Counted from the stretch's first letter, positions 1 to 7,155 are shown. The stretch is DNA of 17,261 nucleotides from Phycisphaeraceae bacterium (GCA_020639215.1 JACKHA010000024.1:1-17261); one strand, 5' to 3'. Numbers and translations are program-made. Notes: generated by a model not told the origin, from the sequence alone.

Positions 1-498
1 GCGCTGGCCGGAAAAGCGACCGATGAGCATCGTTCCGGGCCGGTGTTGGTGGATGTCAAGAGCGGCTTGGTGCATCTCCGGGATCAGGCCCCGCTGCACC
101 CGAGCAACATGGACCTCCGGGATGGGATGTCGTTCCCAGACTACATCCGGCTGCTGAACGACCGGGTGTTCTTCTGGCCCGGCGACGAGCGCGGCCCGAT
201 CCCTTCCGGCAGGAACCACTTTGCACGCTATCGGGAGGAGGCGTGCCAGGTGATCGTGTGCCCCACCGAGAGCCTGTTCCGGGCCAACGACGGACGCCGC
301 GCCGAGTTCTGTCGATTCAACTCCGGGGCGCCGCGATTCTCAGGCGGGAAGGCGCCGCCGCGGGGCAGGCAGACGTTCCGGCGCGCGTTCGAGTTCGACG
401 GCACGGCGTCGGATGTGATCGAGGTGACGTGGACCGACGCTGCAAAGTTGCCGGCGGACATGCGGGTTGTTGATCCGCGGCGGTGGCGGGCGGAATGA
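1..498 (+). CDS. DUF7002-like protein, 5' end missing
   Basis: This reading frame is already open at base 1 and ends at TGA 496-498, so only the last 165 residues are visible and the true start lies outside the window. The order of conserved pieces fits the DUF7002 family as I remember it: an LRDQ/PL segment, an RDG segment, then LLNDRVFFW, a central strand-rich part (CQVIVCPTESLF), FNSGA, and a PRG..TF motif near the C-terminus. The family has no established function that I know of. Its fold-like pattern (VFFW, then a short turn and a conserved Arg/Tyr) is sometimes compared with ADP-ribosyl-type toxins, but nothing here demonstrates that. No signal peptide or membrane segment is seen in the visible part. 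The gene meets the sulfotransferase-like gene tail to tail with only 7 bp between stop codons, leaving no room for a separate terminator. Confidence 0.72.
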   Translation, partial: ALAGKATDEHRSGPVLVDVKSGLVHLRDQAPLHPSNMDLRDGMSFPDYIRLLNDRVFFWPGDERGPIPSGRNHFARYREEACQVIVCPTESLFRANDGRRAEFCRFNSGAPRFSGGKAPPRGRQTFRRAFEFDGTASDVIEVTWTDAAKLPADMRVVDPRRWRAE

Positions 499-505
499 GT
501 GCCGT

Positions 506-1258
506 TCAAGCGTGGACGCGTTCGGCGGCCAGCGTCGCGTACAGGGCCTCGCACTCGCGCAGCACGCCGTGGAGCCGTTCCGGCACCGGCTCGTTCTTGG
601 GGCGGTACGGGGCGAAGGCGGTGGACTTGTCGACGGCGTCGTACCAGTGCGGGGCCCACACGCCGTCGGTGTCGCGCGGGCCGGGCTCCCATGAGAGCAT
701 GGCGGGGTCGAAGGCGATGGCGAGGCGCGCGCAGAGGGCGCCCAGCACACCGGCGGGGTCTTCCAGGATGTCGCGCGAATCGACCACGGGCGGCGATTGA
801 CCCGTCGTTTCACGCAGCCAGTCGAACAGGGCGACCTGCTGCGGCAGGCCCAGGTCCTCGGGCGTGGGGTTGGGCAGGACCTTGATGTAGGACGTGATCA
901 TCTCGGCGGGGTCGCGGATGAGCAGGGCGTTGTTGAGGCCCGCCAGCCAGGCGCGGTCCACGTCGGGGGTGAGGTGGTGGGCCATGTGCTTCTGGTACCA
1001 GACGGCGCGCCCGCGCGGGATCGGGCCGGTGAGGAAGGCGGCGACCTTGCGCCAGTCGGGCTCGTGGGCGGCGATCACGTGCTGCCGCGCCGGGTGGTCG
1101 GCCTGGGTGGTCTTGAGGTAGTGGGCGTACAGGGGCTCGTCGGTGACGAAGCAGTCCGGGCGGCTTGAGAAGGACCGCATCAGGGCGGTCGAGATGTTCC
1201 GTGGGCCGGACCACATGGCGATGCGGATCGGGGCCTGGGCGTTGGTCATGGGCACCAT
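506..1258 (-). CDS. Sulfotransferase-like protein (PAPS-dependent fold)
   Basis: This 250-residue protein resembles the compact bacterial sulfotransferase-like family. The N-terminal strand-loop IAMWSGPRNISTALMRSF (about residues 13-30) is the expected 5'-phosphosulfate-binding loop. LLIRDPAEMITSY, near residue 115, fits the second nucleotide-binding (3'-phosphate) motif. Family members transfer a sulfuryl group from PAPS to a small-molecule or carbohydrate acceptor; the acceptor cannot be deduced here. There is no signal peptide or membrane helix, so a cytoplasmic enzyme is expected. Two in-frame ATGs lie three codons apart (1258 and 1249). Neither has a Shine-Dalgarno sequence; a TAGCAT hexamer 7 nt before the second ATG would suit a leaderless start at 1249. 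The gene is divergent from plsY, 27 bp away, with no functional link evident. Confidence 0.78.
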   Translation of the reverse strand: MVPMTNAQAPIRIAMWSGPRNISTALMRSFSSRPDCFVTDEPLYAHYLKTTQADHPARQHVIAAHEPDWRKVAAFLTGPIPRGRAVWYQKHMAHHLTPDVDRAWLAGLNNALLIRDPAEMITSYIKVLPNPTPEDLGLPQQVALFDWLRETTGQSPPVVDSRDILEDPAGVLGALCARLAIAFDPAMLSWEPGPRDTDGVWAPHWYDAVDKSTAFAPYRPKNEPVPERLHGVLRECEALYATLAAERVHA

Positions 1259-1262
1259 GCTA
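1257..1262 (-). promoter_or_regulatory. Possible -10 element (TAGCAT) for a leaderless sulfotransferase mRNA
   Basis: On the minus strand TAGCAT lies 7 nt before the ATG at 1249. It fits TANNNT and overlaps the alternative upstream ATG (1258). No -35 element is visible. It is the weakest of four similarly placed hexamers in the window. Confidence 0.25.
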
Positions 1263-1274
1263 TCGGGGTCCCAC

Positions 1275-1280
1275 TACACT
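1275..1280 (+). promoter_or_regulatory. Probable -10 element (TACACT) for plsY, leaderless
   Basis: TACACT ends 5 nt before the plsY ATG at 1286, and no Shine-Dalgarno sequence lies in the 27-bp gap. A -10 box in this place would start transcription at or next to the ATG. The same hexamer at the same spacing precedes purD. No convincing -35 hexamer is visible. Confidence 0.45.
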
Positions 1281-1285
1281 CCGGC

Positions 1286-1975
1286 ATGAACTGGGTGCTG
1301 CTCGTGGCGATGCCGGTGGCGTTCTTGGCGGGATCGGTCCCGTTCGGGCTGCTGATCGCGCGGCGCCACGGGATCGACATCCGCCAGCACGGCTCCAAGA
1401 ACATCGGGGCGACGAACGTGCTGCGGGTGCTGGGCAAGAAAGCCGGGGCCCAATGCTTCGCGCTGGATGTGCTCAAGGGGCTGGTGCCGACGGCGGCGGC
1501 GGGGGCGATCGCGGGGCTGCTGGGGCGGTTCGATATCGCGTCCGGCGATGCGCTGCTGTGGCTGGGGGTGATGGTGTGCCCGATCCTGGGGCACATGTTC
1601 TCGCCGTGGGTCGGGTTCAAGGGCGGCAAGGGCGTCGCGACGGGGCTGGGTTCGCTGCTGGGCGTGTTCCCGGTGCTGACGATCGCGGGCGTCGGGGCGT
1701 TCGCGCTGTGGGTGGTGGTGGTGGCGCGGTGGCGGTACGTGGGGCTGGCGTCCTCGATCGCGGCGGCGAGTTTGCCGCTGTGGATCGCGGGGTCGTTCGT
1801 GGCGGCGGGGAATCTGGGATGGCTGGGGCGGGCGTGGTACGAGGCGGGGTGGGCGTTCCTGGTGGTGGGCGTGCTGCTGGCGGGGCTGGTGGTGTTCAAG
1901 CACCGGGGGAACATCAGGCGGACGCTGGCGGGGACGGAGTCGAAGTTCGGGGAGCGGGTGGAGGTGGCGCGGTGA
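1286..1975 (+). CDS. plsY: PlsY, acyl-phosphate:glycerol-3-phosphate acyltransferase
   Basis: This membrane enzyme transfers a fatty acyl group from acyl-phosphate to glycerol-3-phosphate to give lysophosphatidate, the first step of phospholipid synthesis in most bacteria. The three PlsY signature regions are present: GSVPFGLLIAR followed by DIRQHGSKNIGATN (about residues 12-50), LDVLKG (about 62-67), and GHMFSPWVGFKGGKGVATG (about 101-119). The protein is 229 residues, typical or slightly long, and hydrophobic throughout with about five membrane segments. The C-terminus (FKHRGNIRRTLAGTESKFGE) matches the usual basic tail. GSKNIGATN replaces the common GSGNIGATN, a conservative variant. The ATG at 1286 is the first in frame after the divergent gene and has a TACACT hexamer but no Shine-Dalgarno. 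Transcription ends towards the double hairpin at 2048-2085. Confidence 0.97.
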   Translation: MNWVLLVAMPVAFLAGSVPFGLLIARRHGIDIRQHGSKNIGATNVLRVLGKKAGAQCFALDVLKGLVPTAAAGAIAGLLGRFDIASGDALLWLGVMVCPILGHMFSPWVGFKGGKGVATGLGSLLGVFPVLTIAGVGAFALWVVVVARWRYVGLASSIAAASLPLWIAGSFVAAGNLGWLGRAWYEAGWAFLVVGVLLAGLVVFKHRGNIRRTLAGTESKFGERVEVAR

Positions 1976-2047
1976 GTGCGGCGGCGGCGGGCTGGTGCGC
2001 TCGCTTGCGCTTCGCGTTCGCTGGGAGTGGGGTGGGGATTGGAGCAC

Positions 2048-2085
2048 TCGGCGGCTGCGCCGCCGACACAGGTTGGAAACCTGTG
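2048..2085. terminator. Tandem hairpins between convergent plsY and the exported-protein gene
   Basis: Two perfect hairpins abut. The first is TCGGCGGC/GCCGCCGA with a TGC loop (2048-2066). The second is CACAGGTTGGAAACCTGTG (2067-2085), an 8-bp stem with a GGA loop. They lie between the stop codons of convergent genes (plsY at 1975 and the minus-strand gene at 2098), where a bidirectional terminator is expected. No long T tract follows on either strand. The second hairpin has a covarying relative inside acs at 17175-17194. Just upstream, 1996-2024 holds a run of short GCTTGC/GCTTCG-like units with no clear role. Confidence 0.6.
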
Positions 2086-2097
2086 CCACCTCGACCA

Positions 2098-4056
2098 TTA
2101 TGGCGTCGGTCGTTGCTGGACGGCTTCGAGGCTGCGGAGGGTCTCGGCGATGACCAGCAATCCCATCGAAGTGGCTTCGGGCGGCTGGTCGTCGGTCCAG
2201 AGGGCGGCGCGGACGCCCCATGGCTGGGCGCCGTCCGCCCATGAGAGAACGCCCTCGTCGGCGCACAGTTGGCGGAGGAAGCGGAGCGAGGCGAGCAAGC
2301 GGATAACCTGGCCGTAGTACTCCTGCTCGGGGGTGAGGGCGGGGTCGGCGAGCATGGTGGCGATGTAGGCGAGCGGACGCATCGAGTGCCAGGTGGGGAG
2401 CGGCTGGCGGGCGCGGGTGAAGACGATGCCGCCGACGAGATCGCGGTCGGACGGCGCGACGTCGGAAGCGCCGATCTGGTGACGCCAGACGAGGGTGCGG
2501 AGTTCGCGGAGGGCGGCGGCGGCGGGGATGGCGGGGTCGCCGATGGCGAGATGCGCGCGGGCGTGGGCGAGCTCGTGCTCGGCCCAGCCGGCCCACGGGA
2601 GCAGGCCGACCCAGTCGCCGGGGGGCGTGCGGGCCAGGGCGCTGCGGAGGGCGGCGTCGGCGCGTTCGAGCAGCGGGATGTCGCCGATGGCGGCGGCGCG
2701 GCGGGCGCCGGCCCACGCGGCCATGACGGCCACGGGCGGGGGCGATTGGGCAGGGTTGGTCAGCGCGGCGACGACGGCCTGGCTGGCGAGGCCGCGGACG
2801 ACGGCACGATCGGCATGGGGGAGCGCGTCGGGCGCGCCGGGCGGCTGGCTCGACGCGGGCGCGGCCCACTCGCTCTCGGCCATGAGCCACACGGCGGCGG
2901 TGGCGACATTCGCGTTGCTGTCGAGGATGGCCTGCCCCGAGCGGTCGAGGAGCGTGGCGGCCTCGCGTCGCCAGTCGGCGGCTTGCTCGTCGGAGCCGGC
3001 ATAGGGGGTCGAGGCCCAGCGGGCGAGGGCGAAGGCGGCCAGGGCGTCCTCGAGGGCGTCGGCGCGCTGGGCGTTGTCGTCGGCGTGCATGGCGACGAGC
3101 GCGTCGGCCAGGCTTGCTCCGAGGTCTCGGAGCATGGGGGAGGTGACGTCGCGGGTCTCGACGATGCGCCCGCCGCGGTGCAGGATGGCGACGGCGCGGT
3201 CCTGGCCGAGTTCGGCGACGGCGACGCAGTCGAACGCGAGGAAGCGCACGCCGCGCTGGGTCAGGGCGGGCGCGTCGGCGAGGCCCGCCTGTCCATCTTC
3301 GAGCAGGGCGGCGGCGGCGGTGGAGAGCGCGGCGCCGGCGTCGAGGCCGGTGGCGAGCATGGTGAGGGGGAAGACGAGTTCGGTTCGCGCGGCGTCGGCG
3401 GCGCCGACGCGGGCGCCCACGCCGGCCATGCCGGGCGAGACGCTCAGGGCGGCGTCGCGGAAGGAGGCGACGTCGATGGGGAAGGGTGCGCCGGCGAGTT
3501 CGAGTGTGAAGGTGATGGAGGCGGCGATCTGGCGGCGTCGCTCGGGCCAGAGCGCGTCGCGGGGACCGGCGATGCGCTCGTCGGCCTGGGCCAGGGCGGC
3601 CTGGGCGGCGCTCTCGATGACGCCGCGCCCGTCGGAGTTTGGCGGGGCGATGGCCTCGGCGCGGGCCAGGACCTCGGCGTCGAGGTGCAGGGTGATGCAC
3701 GCGGCGGCGACGGGGGGCGCGGCGGTGTCGACCTCCCAGTTGTTGATCCATCGGCGGACGGCGTTGAAGGCGCGGAGGGCGGCCTCCGGAGCGGGCGGCG
3801 TGAGCGGGGGCGCCGTCGCCGGCCCGGCGGGTGAGGTGGTCTGGTCGAAGCGCTCGACGATGCCGGGCTGGTTCGGTTCAGCGGCGGTCTGCGGGGCGTC
3901 GGCGCGGGGGCTGTCCGGCTGGCGGGCGGGGGCGGGGGGCGAGGCGATCAGCGTGGCGGCGGCGAGGGCGCACAGGAACCGGGCGGCGAGAGTGTGCGGG
4001 CGGCGGACGAGATCTCGGACGCTGGCGGTGGGCGATGGGCTGTGGCACGTACGCAT
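2098..4056 (-). CDS. Exported protein of unknown function
   Basis: This 652-residue protein has a signal peptide: a basic n-region with several Arg, a hydrophobic stretch FLCALAAATLIAS (about 27-39) and an APA site around 42-44, so cleavage near residue 44 is likely. A Pro/Ala-rich linker follows. The rest is Ala-rich and mostly helical, with Trp-containing pieces in the second half (LARWASTPY, DWRREAATLL, AAVWLMAESEW, LLPWAGWAEHELAHARAHL). These may be repeated helical hairpins, but I recognise no family. The ATG at 4056 is chosen because AGGGAG sits 9 nt upstream and the signal peptide begins there; the frame stays open further upstream without another good start. It is convergent with plsY and divergent from the 26-codon ORF at 4233. 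A periplasmic structural or enzymatic role cannot be separated from the sequence. Confidence 0.75.
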   Translation of the reverse strand: MRTCHSPSPTASVRDLVRRPHTLAARFLCALAAATLIASPPAPARQPDSPRADAPQTAAEPNQPGIVERFDQTTSPAGPATAPPLTPPAPEAALRAFNAVRRWINNWEVDTAAPPVAAACITLHLDAEVLARAEAIAPPNSDGRGVIESAAQAALAQADERIAGPRDALWPERRRQIAASITFTLELAGAPFPIDVASFRDAALSVSPGMAGVGARVGAADAARTELVFPLTMLATGLDAGAALSTAAAALLEDGQAGLADAPALTQRGVRFLAFDCVAVAELGQDRAVAILHRGGRIVETRDVTSPMLRDLGASLADALVAMHADDNAQRADALEDALAAFALARWASTPYAGSDEQAADWRREAATLLDRSGQAILDSNANVATAAVWLMAESEWAAPASSQPPGAPDALPHADRAVVRGLASQAVVAALTNPAQSPPPVAVMAAWAGARRAAAIGDIPLLERADAALRSALARTPPGDWVGLLPWAGWAEHELAHARAHLAIGDPAIPAAAALRELRTLVWRHQIGASDVAPSDRDLVGGIVFTRARQPLPTWHSMRPLAYIATMLADPALTPEQEYYGQVIRLLASLRFLRQLCADEGVLSWADGAQPWGVRAALWTDDQPPEATSMGLLVIAETLRSLEAVQQRPTP

Positions 4057-4118
4057 CACGCAACGCTCCCTGTTGGCGTGGCACCACACGGGCGCCCTGC
4101 CCCACGATTGGCGGGGGA

Positions 4119-4124
4119 GTTCTA
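4119..4124 (-). promoter_or_regulatory. Weak candidate -10 (TAGAAC) for the exported-protein gene
   Basis: TAGAAC on the minus strand matches four of six -10 bases and would give a leader of about 55 nt carrying the AGGGAG ribosome binding site. No -35 match is seen at 16-18 nt. Confidence 0.15.
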
Positions 4125-4171
4125 GGACGCGCGGGGCCGCGGCGTGGGGCGGAAATGGGGTCGGCAGGCTT

Positions 4172-4200
4172 TGCGCCGGCGTGGCATGGTGGTTGAATGG
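4172..4200 (+). promoter_or_regulatory. Weak candidate promoter for the 26-codon ORF
   Basis: TTTGCG and TTGAAT are separated by 17 bp (both within about 4172-4200) and could be -35 and -10 boxes. They would start transcription about 28 nt before the ATG at 4233, keeping the GGAGG site in the leader. Each hexamer matches only half to two-thirds of the consensus. Confidence 0.2.
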
Positions 4201-4221
4201 TGTCGGGCACAACCCAAGACC

Positions 4222-4226
4222 GGAGG
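4222..4226 (+). promoter_or_regulatory. Strong Shine-Dalgarno site (GGAGG) for the 26-codon ORF
   Basis: GGAGG lies 6 nt before the ATG at 4233, an ideal position. It is the main evidence that the very short ORF behind it is translated. Confidence 0.55.
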
Positions 4227-4232
4227 TTTCCC

Positions 4233-4313
4233 ATGGCCCGCGCACTCGTTCTTTCCGCGTCGCAGCAGCGCATCCTCGTTCTGTCGATCCTCTCGTTCCT
4301 GACGCTGTGCTGA
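4233..4313 (+). CDS. Small hydrophobic protein, 26 residues, unknown function
   Basis: This very short frame starts at ATG 4233 with GGAGG 6 nt upstream and ends at TGA 4311-4313. The peptide begins MARALVLSAS, has a short polar middle QQR, and ends with the hydrophobic run ILVLSILSFLTLC, so the last residue is cysteine. Third codon positions are mostly G or C (21 of 25 sense codons after the start), like the neighbouring genes. A 9-bp hairpin stands 31 nt after the stop, completing a self-contained transcription unit. No gene follows on the same strand before the convergent cyclophilin, so it is not a leader peptide for a downstream gene. It could be a single-span membrane microprotein or a secreted peptide. 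I recognise no family, and chance cannot be excluded for so short an ORF. Confidence 0.5.
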   Translation: MARALVLSASQQRILVLSILSFLTLC

Positions 4314-4343
4314 GGCGGGTTGGTTTCTGATGCAGATGCAAAG

Positions 4344-4365
4344 CAGCCGCCCGGGTGGGCGGCTG
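4344..4365. terminator. Hairpin terminator after the 26-codon ORF
   Basis: A perfect 9-bp stem CAGCCGCCC/GGGCGGCTG with a GGGT loop lies between the small plus-strand ORF (stop 4313) and the convergent cyclophilin gene (stop 4489). It is followed by GTTGT on the plus strand, not a full T tract. Confidence 0.55.
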
Positions 4366-4420
4366 GTTGTGCGCGCGGGATTCGAGACTGGAGCCGGAGG
4401 GGCGACGAGCGTCGGACGAA

Positions 4421-4481
4421 CTGCCCCCTCCGCCAGACTCGCAGAGCCTCGTCTGGCACCTCCCCCGCGACGCGGGGGAGG
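4421..4481 (-). repeat. 61-nt hairpin repeat, copy 1, after the cyclophilin gene
   Basis: In the direction of the upstream cyclophilin gene, this element begins 7 nt after the TGA stop. It contains a near-perfect CCTCCCCCGC/GCGGGGGAGG stem with a 3-nt loop, then a second stem (plus-strand arms CCAGAC and GTCTGG) around a 12-nt loop. It matches copy 2 (7085-7145) over 61 nt with five differences; four of these make two compensatory base-pair changes in the second stem. Position and strand suggest a 3'-end or terminator role, although no T tract follows. Confidence 0.8.
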
Positions 4482-4488
4482 GGCGCGG

Positions 4489-6738
4489 TCAGTTGAACTG
4501 GCCGCTGGTGAATGGGACGACGCCCGCGAAGTACACGGGGTTGGACAGCGCGGGCTGCGAGGACGAGCCGAGGCGGACGAGCTGGGCCAGGACGGGCACC
4601 GCGGTGGGCGTGGGGGTGCTGGTGTCGAAGGCCAGAACGGTGACGGTGTAGCGCTGGAACTGGTTGGGGTTCTGGGCGATCTTGGCGCGCACGTCGTTGA
4701 GCAGGGCGCTTCCGCTGACGGAGATGCTTGCGCGTGCGTTGCTGGCCAGGGTCTGGAGGCCGGTGGTGACGGTGGAGCCGTCGGTGAATCCGAACTCGAG
4801 CTGGTATCGGAAGGTGACGCCTGCGGAGAGGGCGAAGGGGTTGAAGATGGCAATCACGTCGTCGACGTTGGGCCCGCCGCCGCCGGGGAGGAACCCGTTG
4901 GAGAAGTAGGCGCCCGAGCCGATTTGGGTGGGCAGTGCGGCGGCGACGGCCTCGTCGATGTTGTCGTAGAAGATGGTTGTCTGGCTGGCGACGGCGGTGC
5001 TGGCGTTGACGCGGAGCGTGAACCGCACGTCGCTGGCGACCTGCGACTCGGTGAACGCGTCGCGGAGGTTGATCTGGCGATGCCCGCCGCTGGGCGACAG
5101 GACGGTGACGGTCCCGGAGTCGACGGAGGTGCCGTCGTTGAAGAACGCGGTGAGGGTGACGACGGAGCCAACGGTGGCGGCGTTCTGGAGGACGTCGAGG
5201 AACGCGACGCCGTTGGAGGGGATCTCGGCGGCGGAGGTGAACGCGCGGGTGGCGCCGTTGCCGGTGGAGCCGGCGGCGGCGTGGGCGCGGCGGGTGGTGC
5301 CGGTCGGGGGCTTGATGCCGCCATCGGTCTCGAAGGTTGTGGCGACGGCGGCGATGGGCTGGTCGGCCGAGGCGCGGACGGCGTAGACGCCGTCGGGGAT
5401 GTCGAAGCGGGACATCTGGACGCCGCCGCGCCGGTAGGCGTCGAGGGGGCGGGTGATAGTGCGGATGGTGCCCGCGTTACCGAAGATCTGGATGGTGACG
5501 GTGGTGTTGGTGTCGGAGAGGTTGAGGAAGGTGACGAAGGTTTCGCGGCTGGTGTCGTCGATCTCGACGCGGGGCAGGAGCCACTCCTGCTGGTCCTCGT
5601 CGAGGGTCGAGGCGTCGATGAACTGCTCGGAGACGCGTCCGGCGTAGTCGGTGTGCTTGATGGAGGCGACCAGGGGGATGAACTCGGTGTTGTCGGGGGT
5701 GGAGACGGCGTCGCCGATTCCGCCCGAGTCGCGCGGGGTGGACCAGACCTCGATGGAGTAGGGGGTCAGGGGCAGGACGTCGAACTGGGCGTTGCCGTTG
5801 GTGTTGAAGAGGCGGAAGGTGTCGTGGGAGTTGGCGGCGAGTTCGCCGGTGGTGATGGTCTGGTCGCGGTCGACGACGCCCTGGTATCGGATGATGATCT
5901 GGTAGACGACGTCGAAGTTGTTGGCGTTGCCGAGTTCGACGTCGGTGAGGATGCCGGGGCCGCGGTACCCGCCGGGGTAGACCAGGCGGTTCTCGAAGAA
6001 GTTCTCGGCTCCCTGTGCCTTGGCCATGGTGACGGCGACGACGTAGACGGCGTTGTCCTCGGTGAGGCCGGTGGTCGCGTTGTAGGTGCCGCGGACGGGG
6101 GTGTCGCCGAAGGCGCCGGAGGAGGGGCTGGAGGAGATGTTGGGATCGCTGCGGAGGTCCTCGATGTCGAGGCCTGCGATGGCCTGGACGACGCCCCAAG
6201 AGTCGTCGTCGGCGACGCGGCCGAAGACGGTGAAGCGCTGGTCGACGAGGAACTGCAGGCCCGAGTTGTCCTCGAGGTTGATGAACCACTGGCTGGTGGC
6301 GGTGTTGGCGCCGGCCTTGGCGAAGGAGAGGGTGCGCTCGTCGTGGGCGCGGACGGGGCTGGCCTCGTCGGGGACGGCGTTGAAGGCCTGGACCGAGGAG
6401 AGGCCGCCCTCGTCGGTGAAGTGGAAGCCGCCGCCCTGGAGGACGGCCAGGCCGGAGGTGGAGACCTGGGAGCGCCGGTGGAAGAGCGAGTCGGCCCAGC
6501 GTCCGGACTCGAGGTAGTTGATGAAGTTGGCGGTGTAGGTCGGCGTGTCGTTCACGAAGAGTTCGACGTAGATGTTGCCGAGGCTGGTCTCGATGAGTGC
6601 GACGGGGTTGTCGACGTTCTCGAGGTCGCCGGTGGAGGGGACGGTGGAGGGGTCGAACGAGAGGACGATGCGGCGTTCGAGGGCCTCGAAGGCGGAGGTG
6701 AAGGGGTTGGCGGGGCGGGTGGGCGTCGTCCGGGTCAT
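4489..6738 (-). CDS. Secreted cyclophilin-type peptidyl-prolyl isomerase with beta-rich C-terminal region
   Basis: This 749-residue protein begins with FEALERRIVLS (about residues 17-27), a variant of the LEPR-XLL N-terminal motif of large planctomycetal extracellular proteins. A cyclophilin domain follows (about 45-240), with LIETSLGNIYVELF, the catalytic-type LFHR at 85-88, QGGGF at 101-105, SQWFINL at 149-155 and FTVFGRV at 169-175. Cyclophilins catalyse cis-trans isomerisation of proline bonds. The remaining ~490 residues are Thr/Ser/Val-rich and seem to hold three or four degenerate beta-sandwich repeats (for example ETFVTFLNLSDTNTTVTIQI and VVTLTAFFNDGTSVDSGTVT). A surface or extracellular chaperone or adhesin-like role is inference. 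The ATG at 6738 has AGGAG 8 nt upstream; a longer open frame beyond it looks non-coding. The gene is alone, 417 bp from purD, and is followed by a 61-nt hairpin repeat. Confidence 0.88.
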   Translation of the reverse strand: MTRTTPTRPANPFTSAFEALERRIVLSFDPSTVPSTGDLENVDNPVALIETSLGNIYVELFVNDTPTYTANFINYLESGRWADSLFHRRSQVSTSGLAVLQGGGFHFTDEGGLSSVQAFNAVPDEASPVRAHDERTLSFAKAGANTATSQWFINLEDNSGLQFLVDQRFTVFGRVADDDSWGVVQAIAGLDIEDLRSDPNISSSPSSGAFGDTPVRGTYNATTGLTEDNAVYVVAVTMAKAQGAENFFENRLVYPGGYRGPGILTDVELGNANNFDVVYQIIIRYQGVVDRDQTITTGELAANSHDTFRLFNTNGNAQFDVLPLTPYSIEVWSTPRDSGGIGDAVSTPDNTEFIPLVASIKHTDYAGRVSEQFIDASTLDEDQQEWLLPRVEIDDTSRETFVTFLNLSDTNTTVTIQIFGNAGTIRTITRPLDAYRRGGVQMSRFDIPDGVYAVRASADQPIAAVATTFETDGGIKPPTGTTRRAHAAAGSTGNGATRAFTSAAEIPSNGVAFLDVLQNAATVGSVVTLTAFFNDGTSVDSGTVTVLSPSGGHRQINLRDAFTESQVASDVRFTLRVNASTAVASQTTIFYDNIDEAVAAALPTQIGSGAYFSNGFLPGGGGPNVDDVIAIFNPFALSAGVTFRYQLEFGFTDGSTVTTGLQTLASNARASISVSGSALLNDVRAKIAQNPNQFQRYTVTVLAFDTSTPTPTAVPVLAQLVRLGSSSQPALSNPVYFAGVVPFTSGQFN

Positions 6739-6959
6739 CCGCTGCTCTCCTGGTGCGTCCGTGCTGGGACGAGGTTGGATATGCGTTCTGGCGGGGCGTG
6801 TGGGCGCCGCGTGGTTGGTTCGGGGTGGCCCGGCTCGCGGGGGGCCCGCGGCGTGGGTCCATCGGGGATCGGGGGGCGTGTCCGTGAGGAACGCCGGGAT
6901 GGCCCGATGGGGCGGGCCCGCTGGGCGGCGGGTCCGGTTCGAGGTCCGGGGTTCGAGGC

Positions 6960-6985
6960 CCGGGGCGGGGACGCCCCGGCTCGCG
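6960..6985 (-). repeat. CCGGGGCG hairpin repeat, copy A
   Basis: Plus-strand CCGGGGCG, loop GGGA, CGCCCCGG, then CTCGCG. The 8-bp stem is perfect. It lies 170 nt beyond the purD stop, so it is not immediately 3' of a gene as copies B and C are. The orientation is the same as theirs. Confidence 0.75.
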
Positions 6986-7084
6986 ATTCCCGCGGTCATG
7001 GTAGCGGGATCGGGGCGCGGGTGGGGCGGCCTGTGTTGGATTCGGCGGGGTGGGGCGGGCGGTTGCGGGGCGTGGCGGCGAAGA

Positions 7085-7145
7085 CTGCCCCCTCCGTCGG
7101 ACTCGCAAAGCCTCGTCCGACACCTCCCCCGCGACGCGGGGGAGG
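7085..7145 (-). repeat. 61-nt hairpin repeat, copy 2, after purD
   Basis: This copy begins 10 nt after the purD TAG, read in the direction of purD. It has the same architecture as copy 1: a CCTCCCCCGC/GCGGGGGAGG hairpin, then a stem with plus-strand arms TCGGAC and GTCCGA around a 12-nt loop containing GCAAAGC. Relative to copy 1, C:G becomes T:A and A:T becomes G:C in that stem, preserving pairing. The single unpaired difference is in the loop. Confidence 0.8.
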
Positions 7146-7155
7146 AGGATCGACG

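Larger units (their letters stand above)
6739..7155. other. 417-bp gap between purD and the cyclophilin gene, repeat-rich
   Basis: No convincing gene lies here. Starting next to purD the gap holds the second 61-nt hairpin repeat (7085-7145) and one copy of the CCGGGGCG hairpin (6960-6985). It also holds a degenerate piece of the latter (GGCCCGGCTCGCG near 6828-6840) and a short direct repeat of GTTCGAGG-type units around 6930-6960. The cyclophilin Shine-Dalgarno AGGAG lies near 6747-6751. I could not identify a convincing promoter, although the cyclophilin gene probably has its own. Confidence 0.6.

Noticed and set aside
1274..3751. Long Arg/Pro-rich minus-strand frame over plsY and the exported-protein gene
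   Set aside because: It overlaps plsY antisense and runs out of frame through the exported-protein gene; composition is typical of a shadow frame.
4057..4341. N-terminal extension of the exported protein up to 4341
   Set aside because: The extension overlaps the 26-codon ORF region and lacks signal-peptide logic; the ATG at 4056 has a good ribosome binding site and begins a signal peptide.
6739..6999. N-terminal extension of the cyclophilin up to 6999
   Set aside because: It reads through the CCGGGGCG hairpin repeat and is Pro/Arg-rich; AGGAG before 6738 and the LEPR-like motif fix the start.
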